From the NCBI GenBank assembly GCA_002411365.1, contig DHSD01000006.1, positions 1-40,507 of the forward strand: a DNA stretch of 40,507 bases, given 5' to 3'. Positions 24,947-33,040 of this stretch are shown here, in pieces. Source of the DNA: Ruminococcaceae bacterium UBA5295. Lineage in GTDB: Bacteria > Bacillota > Clostridia > Oscillospirales > Acutalibacteraceae. The translations under genes and the position numbers were made by a program. The stretch's first letter is position 1. Every line of letters starts with the position of its first letter. A model generated the notes under the pieces. The model had not been told where the DNA came from. It saw nothing but the letters and a program-made list of their open reading frames with translations, and ran no database searches.

Positions 24947-25099
24947 TTACTGGATGGAGCAGTCCAGATAATGCTCCAGATCTTCTTCGTCTTTTTTCTT
25001 CTTCTCAAAAAGCATCACGACAGCTACAGCAATAGAAACTACTGCGGCAATGGCAGAAAAGATTGCCACCCACATTGAAAATTTTCCGGAACGTTTCAA
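24947..25099 (-). CDS. 50-aa single-pass membrane protein, TTG start
   Basis: This small protein has a short basic N-terminus (KRSGKFS), one predicted membrane helix (about residues 9-31, WVAIFSAIAAVVSIAVAVVML) and a highly charged C-terminus (EKKKKDEEDLEHYLDCSIQ). The TTG start at 25099 is supported by a perfect GGAGGT 7 nt upstream; the only in-frame ATG is eight codons later without a site. It is followed 17 nt after the stop by the terminator at 24891-24930 and preceded by the rpsT terminator, so it is its own unit. The layout (helix plus acidic tail) recurs in clostridial small proteins. I do not recognise a named family and propose no function. Confidence 0.75.
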   Translation of the reverse strand: MKRSGKFSMWVAIFSAIAAVVSIAVAVVMLFEKKKKDEEDLEHYLDCSIQ

Positions 25100-25190
25100 A
25101 TTGGGCACCTCCATTTTTCAGGAAGCCGACATAATTAGCTTCCAATCAATTTAAATAATAAGCATTTTCTACAAGGTTGTCAATGCCGGT

Positions 25191-25219
25191 AAAAAAAGAG
25201 CCCCGCATACAATGCGGGG
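25191..25219 (-). terminator. rpsT terminator
   Basis: An 8-bp stem (25212-25219 with 25201-25208; CCCCGCAT and ATGCGGGG) has a 3-nt loop and is followed on the minus strand by CTCTTTTTTT (T-run complement of A7 at 25191-25197). Confidence 0.9.
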
Positions 25220-25232
25220 AACTGCACAGAAC

Positions 25233-25493
25233 TCAGCCTGCTGCATTCAGCTTGCGTACCAGCGCAGACTTTTTATGTGCTGCATTGTTTTTCTTAATAA
25301 TACCCTTTGCAGCAGCCTTGTCGATTTTCTTGACTGCAGCTTTTACGGCCTCGGCCTTCCCGGCGTCTCCCGCTTTCACGGCAGTGGTGGCTTTCTTTAT
25401 CTCAGTTTTTAATTCCGTGCTTGCGGCTTTGTTGTTCTCTGTTTTTACAGCTATAACTTTAACCCGTTTTTTCGCCGATTTGATGTTAGGCAT
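25233..25493 (-). CDS. rpsT: 30S ribosomal protein S20
   Basis: This 86-aa, Lys/Ala-rich all-helical protein binds 16S rRNA in the small subunit body. MPNIKSAKKRVKV at the N-terminus and GIIKKNNAAHKKSALVRKLN at the C-terminus are diagnostic, and the length is normal. The ATG follows GGAGGTGGAACA. It is monocistronic on the strand opposite gpr, with its own promoter (25533-25561) and terminator. The position next to gpr and spoIIP, upstream of lepA, is a conserved clostridial arrangement. Confidence 0.97.
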   Translation of the reverse strand: MPNIKSAKKRVKVIAVKTENNKAASTELKTEIKKATTAVKAGDAGKAEAVKAAVKKIDKAAAKGIIKKNNAAHKKSALVRKLNAAG

Positions 25494-25532
25494 TGTTCCA
25501 CCTCCTTCGGCAGTTCGCAGCTATTTATTATT

Positions 25533-25561
25533 ATGATAGCATTTACTGCATGAAAAAGCAA
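25533..25561 (-). promoter_or_regulatory. sigma-A promoter of rpsT
   Basis: On the minus strand TTGCTT (25561-25556) and TATCAT (25538-25533) are 17 bp apart, with a TGC extension before the -10. The start codon follows 40 nt later. Confidence 0.7.
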
Positions 25562-25614
25562 GAAAAAATCTGTAGGCAGGCAAGGCTCCACTTCTCCAAC
25601 GAAAGGATGGTTTT

Positions 25615-26427
25615 ATGAATTTCCGCACGGATCTTGCACTTGAATGCACCGAGTCTGCCCGTCAGACACGGCGTGTAGAAAATGGATGCACTGTGACGCG
25701 CATTGAGCAGGACGGCAACATCTATATTACCCTCGAAGTAAAATCTATCTCCGACCATATTGACGCCGATAACTCGCTCCTGAAAATTTACACCGAAGAG
25801 CTGGCGTCCCTGCTCCCCAAAGGGGGTGAAGTGCTGGCGGCAGGCCTCGGCAACCGTGCTGTCACCCCCGATGCCCTTGGCCCGCTTACGGCCGATCACA
25901 TCCTCGCCACGCGCCATATCCGCGGTGAGCTGGCGCGCGTTACAGGCCTCGGCAGCCTGCGGCCCGTCTCCGCCGTAAGCCCCGGCGTACTCGGCTGCAC
26001 GGGCCTCGAAGCTTTCGAAGTCCTGCGTGCCATTGTCGGTGCCATAAAGCCCGCCGCCGTAATAGCTGTTGATGCGCTTGCAGCGCGTGATCCGGCCCGC
26101 CTCGGGTGCACCGTGCAGCTTAGCTCCAGTGGCATCTCGCCCGGCGCAGGTGTCGGCAACAGCCGGCCTCGCATCGACAGGAGCACGCTCGGTGTGCCTG
26201 TTATCAGCATAGGCATCCCTACCGTGGTAGACGCCGCCACGTTTGCCCTCGACCTTTCCGGCAGCAGCGCGCCTGCAGAAAAAACAGCCCCGCGCGGCGC
26301 GCCCATGATGGTGACGCCGCGCGAAATTGACCTTATTATCGAGCGCGGCTCACACCTTCTCGCCATGGGCATAAACCGCGCACTCAACCCTTCTTTTTCC
26401 GTTGAGGACTTTGAGCAGCTCACCTAA
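25615..26427 (+). CDS. gpr: GPR endopeptidase (germination protease), short form
   Basis: This 270-aa protease degrades small acid-soluble spore proteins at germination, releasing amino acids. Family stretches: RTDLALE at the N-terminus, GLGNRAVTPDALGPLTADHIL, AVSPGVLGCTGLEAFEVL, VIAVDALAARD, GISPGAGVGNSRPRID and VPVISIGIPTVVDAATFAL. The two conserved aspartates in VTPDALGP and VDALAAR, thought to be catalytic in the Bacillus enzyme, are present. It is much shorter than B. subtilis GPR (368 aa): the region between RTDLALE and VTPDALGP is compact, and only about six residues precede the presumed autoprocessing point after RTD, instead of about 15. The start follows GAAAGGATGG. Upstream of spoIIP on the same strand. 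Forespore expression is expected from function. Confidence 0.92.
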   Translation: MNFRTDLALECTESARQTRRVENGCTVTRIEQDGNIYITLEVKSISDHIDADNSLLKIYTEELASLLPKGGEVLAAGLGNRAVTPDALGPLTADHILATRHIRGELARVTGLGSLRPVSAVSPGVLGCTGLEAFEVLRAIVGAIKPAAVIAVDALAARDPARLGCTVQLSSSGISPGAGVGNSRPRIDRSTLGVPVISIGIPTVVDAATFALDLSGSSAPAEKTAPRGAPMMVTPREIDLIIERGSHLLAMGINRALNPSFSVEDFEQLT

Positions 26428-26443
26428 TTCTCTTTTCCTTTAA

Positions 26444-26464
26444 AAAGAAGGCAAAAAGAAACCA
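26444..26464 (+). repeat. 21-bp intergenic repeat, copy 2
   Basis: Exact match to 18326-18346 (core AAGGCAAAAAGAAACC), 17 nt after the gpr stop. Flanking sequence beyond about 25 nt on either side is not shared, apart from a CTTT-rich run immediately before it. Confidence 0.55.
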
Positions 26465-26635
26465 GGGCAATATGGGATTTTACCAACGCAGATTTCTATT
26501 GCCAATTTTTACCGTATAAAACGCAGGCTCATCTAACCACTTATTTGCAAATTAAATAAAAAGGGCTTATGCCTTCTCGTCTTTCCACGTTCATGTAATT
26601 TATAAAAGACCAGCGACATAAAAATAAAGGAAGGC

Positions 26636-27730
26636 ATGGCCTATTTAAGAATGAGGGAAGCAGGGAAGAACGTGAAAAAATGGTCGCAGGCAGCCGCATG
26701 TTTCGCATCTGCCGTCCTTACGGCGGCTGGGGTTTTCTGTGTTGCAGCCCGCATACCGCAGGGGGCAGCCGAAAAAGCTGCGACGGTCGCCGCAGAATTC
26801 ATAATCCCTGCCGGAAACACCGACGGCTTTTTCAGTGAAGAGCACGAGGAAGGCGATGGCAGTTCATGTTCGCCAAAAAGCGCCCCGTCTTCCCATGCTG
26901 TTTCTTCCGGCGCCTCATCTGGCACAAAAGCAATTCCCTCCAGCGGCCAAAGCGTAAGTTCCTCAGTATCCGGAAAAGTCCTTGAGCTCACTATCGGAAA
27001 CGGAGGGGTTGAGGTCAACAGCATGTGGATAAAAAATTCCACAGAGCGCCATACGTCGGTTAATTTTTCAGAAGAGCTTAACAAAGCCCCCGCAGTTAAA
27101 ATAAAAATGAACAGCACCTCTCCTCAGGTGCTCATCTACCACACGCACACAACCGAATCCTACGAACCGACGTCAAGGACTACAGACAGAACAAAAAGCG
27201 TATGCGCCGTAGGCGAAAAAATAGCCGGGCAGCTCCGCAGCGCAGGCATCAACACATTCCATGACACCACATACCATGACTACCCCGCTTATAATGGCTC
27301 CTACGACCGCTCCAAAGCAACAATGGAAAAAGACTTAAAAAAATACCCGGGTATCCAGGTAACGCTCGATATCCACCGCGACGCAATGCACCGCAGCGAC
27401 GGCACGGCCCTTAAGCCAACCGTCATCATTGGCGGAAAAAAGGCAGCGCAGCTCATGGTCCTTGCCGGATGTGACGACGACGGCTCGCTCGGCTTTCCAA
27501 ACTGGGAGTGCAACCTTCGCCTCGCCCTGCGCCTGCAGCAAATGCTCAGCGGCCAATATTCCAGCCTTGCACGCCCTCTTGATTTCTGCGCGCGCAAGTA
27601 CAACGAAAACATGACTAAAGGCTCGCTGCTTGTTGAAATCGGCACAGACGGCAACACACTCGATGAAGCCGAATACACAGGCGAGCTTTTTGGAAAATCA
27701 CTTGCGGAAGTGCTCAAAAGCCTTTCATGA
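26636..27730 (+). CDS. spoIIP: stage II sporulation protein P (SpoIIP amidase/endopeptidase)
   Basis: This 364-aa protein trims septal peptidoglycan with SpoIID and SpoIIM so that the mother cell can engulf the forespore. An N-terminal membrane anchor (about residues 18-40) is followed by a Ser-rich linker (75-112), then the SpoIIP domain with VLIYHTHTTESYEP (H169, H171, E174 region) and LDIHRDA (H247, R248, D249), probable zinc ligands and catalytic residues. The C-terminal part LPRPLDFCARKYNENMTKGSLLVEIGTDGNTLDEA-like matches the family. ATG 26636 is close to AAGGAAGG. A later ATG at 26651 has poorer spacing. It lies in the conserved order gpr-spoIIP-lepA. Confidence 0.92.
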   Translation: MAYLRMREAGKNVKKWSQAAACFASAVLTAAGVFCVAARIPQGAAEKAATVAAEFIIPAGNTDGFFSEEHEEGDGSSCSPKSAPSSHAVSSGASSGTKAIPSSGQSVSSSVSGKVLELTIGNGGVEVNSMWIKNSTERHTSVNFSEELNKAPAVKIKMNSTSPQVLIYHTHTTESYEPTSRTTDRTKSVCAVGEKIAGQLRSAGINTFHDTTYHDYPAYNGSYDRSKATMEKDLKKYPGIQVTLDIHRDAMHRSDGTALKPTVIIGGKKAAQLMVLAGCDDDGSLGFPNWECNLRLALRLQQMLSGQYSSLARPLDFCARKYNENMTKGSLLVEIGTDGNTLDEAEYTGELFGKSLAEVLKSLS

Positions 27731-27752
27731 AAAACAGGAAGTGAAAATTAAC

Positions 27753-27947
27753 ATGGACTGCATGCGTCGCAGCAGGCGGGCTTTCTGGACTTCTTTTTTT
27801 GTCGCCCTCCTTATTATCGCCCTGCTTTACGGCATGGCGGACGTCGATTTTCAGTGCCGCCGCATCGAATTCGGCGACGGGAAAACACTTATCTTTCGCA
27901 TTACCGGGAAAAATCCGTACTTTGCTTGCATTGGGGCATGGATATGA
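27753..27947 (+). CDS. 64-aa membrane protein downstream of spoIIP
   Basis: This small protein has a basic start (MDCMRRSRRAF), one hydrophobic helix (WTSFFVALLIIALLYGMA) and a short C-terminal domain with FGDGKTLIFRITGK. It starts 22 nt after the spoIIP stop behind AGGAAGTGA, so it should be co-transcribed and perhaps expressed in sporulation. The frame continues upstream into spoIIP, but only the ATG at 27753 has a ribosome binding site. Function unknown; I cannot assign a family. Confidence 0.75.
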   Translation: MDCMRRSRRAFWTSFFVALLIIALLYGMADVDFQCRRIEFGDGKTLIFRITGKNPYFACIGAWI

Positions 27948-27955
27948 TATATAAT
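27926..27955 (+). promoter_or_regulatory. possible promoter of the Ser/Pro-rich protein gene
   Basis: TTGCAT (27926-27931) and TATAAT (27950-27955) are 18 bp apart, overlapping the stop of the 64-aa gene and about 100 nt before the next start. Confidence 0.5.
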
Positions 27956-28053
27956 TATTTTAAATGACCTAACTATTTCTTTTTTTCGGCAGCAGGCTGC
28001 ATTCTGCCGGATTTATTTGTAAAGAATCTACGGACAAATAACGGGGGATTTTC

Positions 28054-28770
28054 ATGAACAGACGGGAAAAAACACTCGGCATTTTTCTCACGGCTCTTTT
28101 TCTGTTTTGCTGTGTTTTTATAAATGCTTCCATCATACCGGGATATATCGTGCCTGCCTGTGCGACAGAACCTAAAAACACAGATGGTGGTAATGAACGG
28201 ACGTCGACTCCATCGCCTGATAAGCCTAAGCAAAGTTCCAGCCCTTCGCCGTCTCCCAGTCCGTCACCTTCCAAACCCCAACCCCCTTCCAGCTCCAAGG
28301 CACCTTCCAAACCCAAGCCAATTTATAAAACTTCGTCCAATATGTACAGTAAAGCGCCGTCTGCCTACTCAAGCCAGAATTATTACCGTGAGCCAACAAG
28401 TTCCAGAAGGCATTACACGGCCACATACTCTTCTTCGTCAAGTTCTTTAGCGGCTGCTGCCTCTGAAGGAAGCAGCTCTTCAAAGTCACCGTCCAGCACG
28501 GTTTCCATGCCAAATGCGGAAGATGTAAGCGAAGTTGATCCCCTTGCCTCCGCCGTAAACAATTCGTCTGCCGCCCAGATGAACCACATAGGTATTCTCG
28601 CTTGGGTATGCATAGGGCTCGGCATACTTGTAATTTTAATAGTTATCTTCAGTAACAGCCATAACAACGGCGGCGGCAGCCCCGGGCATAAACGCTACCA
28701 CCGGCCGAAGCGCAGCAAAAAGAAGCGCCTTCTCAATGAAAAATATTACCGCGGCCTCAACCGCTACTGA
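28054..28770 (+). CDS. Ser/Pro-rich secreted or membrane-anchored hypothetical protein
   Basis: This 238-aa protein has an N-terminal hydrophobic segment (about residues 8-38, likely signal or anchor), a low-complexity stalk (roughly 40-170) rich in Ser, Pro, Lys and Tyr with an (SP)n run around SPSPSPSPSPSK, a second predicted membrane helix (about 185-203, ILAWVCIGLGILVILIVIF), and a strongly basic tail (HKRYHRPKRSKKKRLLNEKYYRGLNRY region). Start follows GGGGGATTTTC-ATG. It sits between spoIIP and lepA, where clostridia normally have no gene, with its own promoter and terminator. It may be a surface or spore-envelope protein; no family recognised. Confidence 0.8.
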   Translation: MNRREKTLGIFLTALFLFCCVFINASIIPGYIVPACATEPKNTDGGNERTSTPSPDKPKQSSSPSPSPSPSPSKPQPPSSSKAPSKPKPIYKTSSNMYSKAPSAYSSQNYYREPTSSRRHYTATYSSSSSSLAAAASEGSSSSKSPSSTVSMPNAEDVSEVDPLASAVNNSSAAQMNHIGILAWVCIGLGILVILIVIFSNSHNNGGGSPGHKRYHRPKRSKKKRLLNEKYYRGLNRY

Positions 28771-28795
28771 GCGGCCTGCTGCCCGCGGAGGGACG

Positions 28796-28828
28796 GCGGC
28801 AGGCAGATTGCCTGCCGCTATTCTTTTT
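28796..28828 (+). terminator. terminator after the Ser/Pro-rich gene
   Basis: A 10-bp stem (28796-28805 with 28809-28818; GCGGCAGGCA and its complement) has a 3-nt loop and is followed by TATTCTTTTTA. Confidence 0.8.
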
Positions 28829-28899
28829 ACAATAAGCCGATTTTAAAATCCGGTTCTGGCTATTTTTAGAAGAAGCCGGGGAAAGCAGGTGTTTACCTT

Positions 28900-30708
28900 T
28901 TGAACATACCACGCAAAAATATACGCAACTTCTGCATCATAGCCCATATAGACCACGGCAAAAGCACGCTTGCTGACCGTATCCTTGAGCTCACCGATTC
29001 CGTGCCTCTGCGTGAGATGGAAGACCAGATACTCGACAATATGGATCTCGAGCGTGAACACGGAATAACAATAAAATCGCACGCCGTTACGCTTCTTTAC
29101 CATGCAGAGAACGGGCAGGACTATATTTTTAACCTTATAGACACGCCGGGCCATGTGGATTTCAACTATGAGGTTTCACGCTCGCTCGCAGCATGCGAGG
29201 GGGCTGTGCTTGTTGTTGACGCAACTCAAGGCATTGAGGCGCAGACGCTCGCAAATACTTACCTCGCCGTAGACGCGGGGCTTGAGATACTGCCTGTCAT
29301 AAACAAAATCGACCTGCCCAGCGCCCAGCCTGAAAAAGTCAGGAAAGAAATAGAAGACGTCATCGGTATTCCGGCCGACGAGGCTCCCTGCATCTCCGCC
29401 AAACTCGGCACAAATGTCGGCGAAGTAATGGAGCAGATAGTCAAAGACGTGCCGCCGCCTAAAGGCGACGGAAATGCTCCGCTGAAAGCGCTTATATTCG
29501 ACTCCTATTACGATTCCTACAAAGGCGCTGTAGCACATATACGGGTGTTTGACGGCACTGTGAAGCCGGGCGACGTTATCCGCATGATGTCTGCCGGCGG
29601 GGAATTCACCGTCGTTGACTGCGGCTATATGCGCGCCACGAAATTTGAGCCCGCCGAATGTTTAAGCGCGGGAGATGTAGGCGTCATTTCAGCTTCCATC
29701 AAAGACGTGCGCGAAGCACGTGTAGGCGACACCATAACACTTGCGGCAAATCCCGCAAAAAAGGCGCTGCCGGGCTACCGCCCTGCGCAGCCGATGGTCT
29801 TTTGCGGAATCTACCCGGCAGACGGGGCCAAATATCCGGAACTTAAAGATGCGCTCGAAAAGCTGCAGCTTAACGACGCCGCCCTCAGCTTTGAGCCTGA
29901 AACATCGGCGGCGCTGGGCTTTGGCTTCAGGTGCGGCTTTCTTGGCCTTCTGCACATGGAAGTCGTGCAAGAGCGGCTTGAGCGTGAATATAGCCTTGAC
30001 CTCATAACGACCGCCCCGAGCGTTATCTACCACCTCAAGCTCACAGACGGCACGTCAATTGAAATAGACAACCCGACAAACTACCCTGACCCCTCAAAAA
30101 TTGCCGAGGCTGAAGAACCGATTGCCAACGCGCATATATACACGCCCAAAGACTACATAGGGGCGATTATGGACCTCTGCCAGGAGCGCCGCGGCACTTT
30201 TATAGATATGGATTATCTGGACACCGACCGTGTCGACATACACTATGAGCTGCCGCTTAATGAGATAATTTACGACTTTTTCGACGCGCTCAAAAGCCGC
30301 ACCCGCGGGTATGCTTCTTTTGACTATGAACTTTCCGGCTATAAAAAGAGCAGCCTTGTAAAGCTCGACATACTTATAAACAGCGAACCTGTTGACGCGC
30401 TTTCGTTCATTATACATTCAGACAAAGCGTATCCGCGCGCCCGCAGAATGGTGCAGAAGCTAAAGGAAAAGATACCGCGCCAGCTTTTTGAGATTCCTAT
30501 CCAGGCGTGCGTGGGGGGCCGCATAATCGCGCGCGAAACCGTTAAGGCGCTGCGCAAGGACGTTCTCGCCAAATGCTACGGCGGCGATATCTCACGCAAG
30601 AAGAAGCTCCTCGAAAAACAGAAGGAGGGCAAAAAACGTATGCGCCAGATAGGCTCCGTTGAAATTCCGAAGGACGCATTCCTGAGCGTGCTTAAACTTG
30701 ACGAATAG
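28900..30708 (+). CDS. lepA: elongation factor 4 (LepA)
   Basis: This 602-aa translational GTPase acts on ribosomes, affecting elongation or initiation under stress. The GTPase domain has AHIDHGKST (15-23), DTPGHVDF and NKIDLP; the C-terminal LepA-specific domain contains GGRIIARETVKALRKDVLAKCYGGD and SRKKKLLEKQKEGKKRMRQIGSVEIPKDAFLSVL. Length is normal. The start is a TTG at 28900 that begins NIPRKNIRNFCIIAHIDHG; AGGTG stands about 8 nt before it and no other start in frame gives a normal N-terminus. hemW follows after 13 bp. The order spoIIP-lepA-hemW-hrcA is common in clostridia. Confidence 0.96.
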   Translation: MNIPRKNIRNFCIIAHIDHGKSTLADRILELTDSVPLREMEDQILDNMDLEREHGITIKSHAVTLLYHAENGQDYIFNLIDTPGHVDFNYEVSRSLAACEGAVLVVDATQGIEAQTLANTYLAVDAGLEILPVINKIDLPSAQPEKVRKEIEDVIGIPADEAPCISAKLGTNVGEVMEQIVKDVPPPKGDGNAPLKALIFDSYYDSYKGAVAHIRVFDGTVKPGDVIRMMSAGGEFTVVDCGYMRATKFEPAECLSAGDVGVISASIKDVREARVGDTITLAANPAKKALPGYRPAQPMVFCGIYPADGAKYPELKDALEKLQLNDAALSFEPETSAALGFGFRCGFLGLLHMEVVQERLEREYSLDLITTAPSVIYHLKLTDGTSIEIDNPTNYPDPSKIAEAEEPIANAHIYTPKDYIGAIMDLCQERRGTFIDMDYLDTDRVDIHYELPLNEIIYDFFDALKSRTRGYASFDYELSGYKKSSLVKLDILINSEPVDALSFIIHSDKAYPRARRMVQKLKEKIPRQLFEIPIQACVGGRIIARETVKALRKDVLAKCYGGDISRKKKLLEKQKEGKKRMRQIGSVEIPKDAFLSVLKLDE

Positions 30709-30721
30709 GGAGGATAATAAG

Positions 30722-31876
30722 ATGGGCAAAAGCAGCAGCGGGCCTATAGGGCTCTATATCCATGTCCCGTTCTGCCGCAGCAAGTGCCCTTACTGTGACT
30801 TTTTCTCCCTTTGCGGCGCCGAAAACCTGATGGACGATTATACCGGCTGTATAATAAATCAGATAAATTTCTTCTCCGAAAAGATCCACCGGCCTGCCGA
30901 CACACTCTATTTCGGCGGCGGGACTCCGAGCCTCCTCGGCGGCAGAAGGATTGCGCGCATAACAGAAGCGGCCCGGCGTGCGTTTGGCCTTAATGGCGCC
31001 GAAATCACTGTTGAAGCAAACCCCGGCAGCGAGCTTTCTGGATTTATGGAAGAAGTGCACGCAGCGGGGGTGAACCGAATCTCACTCGGGCTTCAGTCCG
31101 CAAACGTGGAAGAGCTCCGCCTTCTCGGGCGGAGCCACACGCCCTGTGACGCAACACGCGCCGTACAGTCAGCCCGAAAAGCCGGAATCGAAAATATATC
31201 GCTTGACTTAATGCTCGCCGTCCAGGGGCAAAATAAAGCCAGCCTTATAAACTCAATGGATTTCTGCGCCGGGCTTGGCGTTCCGCATATCTCTGCCTAT
31301 ATTCTTACTCTTGAGCCGCGCACCGTGTATTGGAAAAACCGCAAAAGTCTCAGGCTGCCTGATGAAGAAGCATCTGCAGGGCTTTACCTCACCACGTGCA
31401 ATGAGCTTGAAAAGCGGGGATACCATCAGTACGAGATTTCCAATTTTGCCAAGGCGGGCTTCGAAAGCAGCCATAATTTAAAGTATTGGCACTGCGAAGA
31501 ATATCTGGGTCTCGGGCCATCGGCACATTCATATATAAACGGCAGAAGGTTCCATTTCGAAAGCAGCCTGCAGAAATTCCTGCATGGAAGCGCCCCTGTG
31601 CAGGACGGCGAAGGCGGCAGCTTTGACGAATTTGCCATGCTGCGCCTGCGCCTTGCAGAAGGCCTTACGGACAGCGCCTGCCGGGAAAGGTTCGGCATGC
31701 CTATACCCGGGCGCATACGCCGCGCGGCGAAGTTCTATGAATCCTGCGGCCTAACCTCATGCTGGAGCGGCGGGTTCCGGTTTACCCCGCACGGCTTTCT
31801 GCTTTCAAACACACTTACGGCCGAGGTACTTTTTGCGTTACCTAAAACGCCATCATCCGCGCCATACAATACTTAA
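30722..31876 (+). CDS. hemW: HemW-type radical SAM protein (heme chaperone)
   Basis: This 384-aa protein resembles HemN coproporphyrinogen dehydrogenase but belongs to the HemW group, now regarded as heme chaperones. The radical SAM cluster motif CRSKCPYC gives Cys18, Cys22 and Cys25. LYFGGGTPSLL, ITVEANPGS, RISLGLQSAN, and HNLKYWHCEEYLGLGPSAHSY follow in the expected order. The HemN-specific N-terminal extension is absent. The ATG at 30722 follows AGGGAGGA; an earlier in-frame start lies inside lepA. Likely co-transcribed with lepA. The next gene has its own promoter. No other heme genes are in the window, so the substrate haemoproteins are unknown. Confidence 0.92.
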   Translation: MGKSSSGPIGLYIHVPFCRSKCPYCDFFSLCGAENLMDDYTGCIINQINFFSEKIHRPADTLYFGGGTPSLLGGRRIARITEAARRAFGLNGAEITVEANPGSELSGFMEEVHAAGVNRISLGLQSANVEELRLLGRSHTPCDATRAVQSARKAGIENISLDLMLAVQGQNKASLINSMDFCAGLGVPHISAYILTLEPRTVYWKNRKSLRLPDEEASAGLYLTTCNELEKRGYHQYEISNFAKAGFESSHNLKYWHCEEYLGLGPSAHSYINGRRFHFESSLQKFLHGSAPVQDGEGGSFDEFAMLRLRLAEGLTDSACRERFGMPIPGRIRRAAKFYESCGLTSCWSGGFRFTPHGFLLSNTLTAEVLFALPKTPSSAPYNT

Positions 31877-31898
31877 TAATTAGTTTACAAATAAGATA

Positions 31899-31927
31899 TT
31901 GACAACCGGGCAAAGTAATGGTACTCT
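31899..31927 (+). promoter_or_regulatory. sigma-A promoter of the hrcA-grpE-dnaK-dnaJ operon
   Basis: TTGACA (31899-31904), a perfect -35, and TACTCT (31922-31927) are 17 bp apart. CIRCE starts 11 bp after the -10, where HrcA would block initiation. Confidence 0.8.
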
Positions 31928-31938
31928 TATAAACAGAG

Positions 31939-31965
31939 TTAGCACTCTTACATATAGAGTGCTAA
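31939..31965. promoter_or_regulatory. CIRCE operator
   Basis: TTAGCACTC-N9-GAGTGCTAA is a perfect match to the CIRCE consensus, bound by HrcA. It lies between the promoter and the hrcA start, giving autorepression and heat-shock control of the operon. No second CIRCE is seen before dnaK. Confidence 0.98.
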
Positions 31966-31990
31966 CTCAAAGAGCGAGAAGGGAAAAGAG

Positions 31991-33025
31991 TTGGAACTCA
32001 GCGAACGGCAAAGGAAAATACTTGCAGCAGTTGTAGAACAGTATATTGCTACGGGTGAGCCTGTCGGTTCAAAATCGCTCTGCAATGCCCTTGATTTTCG
32101 CGTGTCTTCCGCAACAGTGCGCAACGAGATGAGCGAACTTAACCGCATGGGCCTGCTGGAGCAGCCGCACACATCGGCAGGGCGTATCCCTTCACAGAAA
32201 GGCTACCGCGTGTATATTGACACGCTCATGAAGCGGCGGCCAATCTCAAGGCAGGAAAAGCAGTATCTTGACAGCATGATTCTGCCTTCGGCCTATGACC
32301 CGGAGAAGCTGCTCGACGGCGCCGCAAAAGTTCTCGCCTCCATGACGAGGTATGCGGCGGTCTCTACTACGCCAAGCGGGGAAAACGGCGTGATACGCGC
32401 GGTGCAGCTCGTGCAGACGAGCCGCCGGACTGCGATGGTTATCCTTATGACTTCGGCCGGCACTATGAAGAGCCGGGTGTTCCACTGCGACTTTGACCTT
32501 ACGCCGGAGATCCTGCGCGTGTTCTTCCGCATGCTGAACGATAAGCTCGCCGGTGTGCCTGTTGCATCCGTCACACCGGCTTATATGCAGACGCTCGCAG
32601 CTTCTTTCGGCAACATAGCAATGATGATGAGCTCTGCGCTTGCGGCTGTTGCAGACGCTGCGCGCGAATCTATGCGCTCAAACATCTGCCTTAACGGCGA
32701 GGTAAACCTTCTATTCTACCCTGAGTTCAGTCAGGAGGAGATAATGCATATAGTTGACTTCCTCTCACGCCCGACTGAGCTGCACCGGCTTCTTGAGCGG
32801 CATGATTCAGCCCCTCTCCAGGTATTTATAGGCAGGGAGATTAAAGAGCCTGAGCTGGAAGATTCCAGTGTGATTGTTTCCCGTTACTGCATAGGCAGCA
32901 AGGATGCCGGTGCCATAGCCGTCCTTGGCCCCACGCGCATGAATTACAGCAAAATAATTTCCAATATGGAGTATCTTTCCAGTTCAGTTGGCAGGATGCT
33001 GACGGAGCTGATGGATCTAGATTAA
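31991..33025 (+). CDS. hrcA: heat-inducible transcription repressor HrcA
   Basis: This 344-aa repressor binds CIRCE in complex with GroE-assisted folding and releases it on heat shock. N-terminal winged helix: LSERQRKILAAVVEQYIATGEPVGSKSL, then SSATVRNEMSELNRMGLLEQPHTSAGRIPS, typical of HrcA; the C-terminal domain ends in LGPTRMNYSKIISNMEYLSSSVGRML. Length is normal. The start is TTG at 31991 behind GAGAAGGG; no ATG gives the conserved N-terminus. A perfect CIRCE precedes it, so it represses its own operon. Confidence 0.96.
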   Translation: MELSERQRKILAAVVEQYIATGEPVGSKSLCNALDFRVSSATVRNEMSELNRMGLLEQPHTSAGRIPSQKGYRVYIDTLMKRRPISRQEKQYLDSMILPSAYDPEKLLDGAAKVLASMTRYAAVSTTPSGENGVIRAVQLVQTSRRTAMVILMTSAGTMKSRVFHCDFDLTPEILRVFFRMLNDKLAGVPVASVTPAYMQTLAASFGNIAMMMSSALAAVADAARESMRSNICLNGEVNLLFYPEFSQEEIMHIVDFLSRPTELHRLLERHDSAPLQVFIGREIKEPELEDSSVIVSRYCIGSKDAGAIAVLGPTRMNYSKIISNMEYLSSSVGRMLTELMDLD

Positions 33026-33040
33026 AAAGGGGGGGTTCCC

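Noticed and set aside
27987..28009. Hairpin CGGCAG/CTGCCG before the Ser/Pro-rich gene
   Set aside because: The T-run precedes rather than follows the stem on +, and on - it is followed by A residues, so it is not a terminator; the stem is short.
28240..28290. TC/CC-rich tandem-like stretch encoding the Ser-Pro run
   Set aside because: The codons vary, so it is protein low complexity rather than a true DNA tandem repeat.
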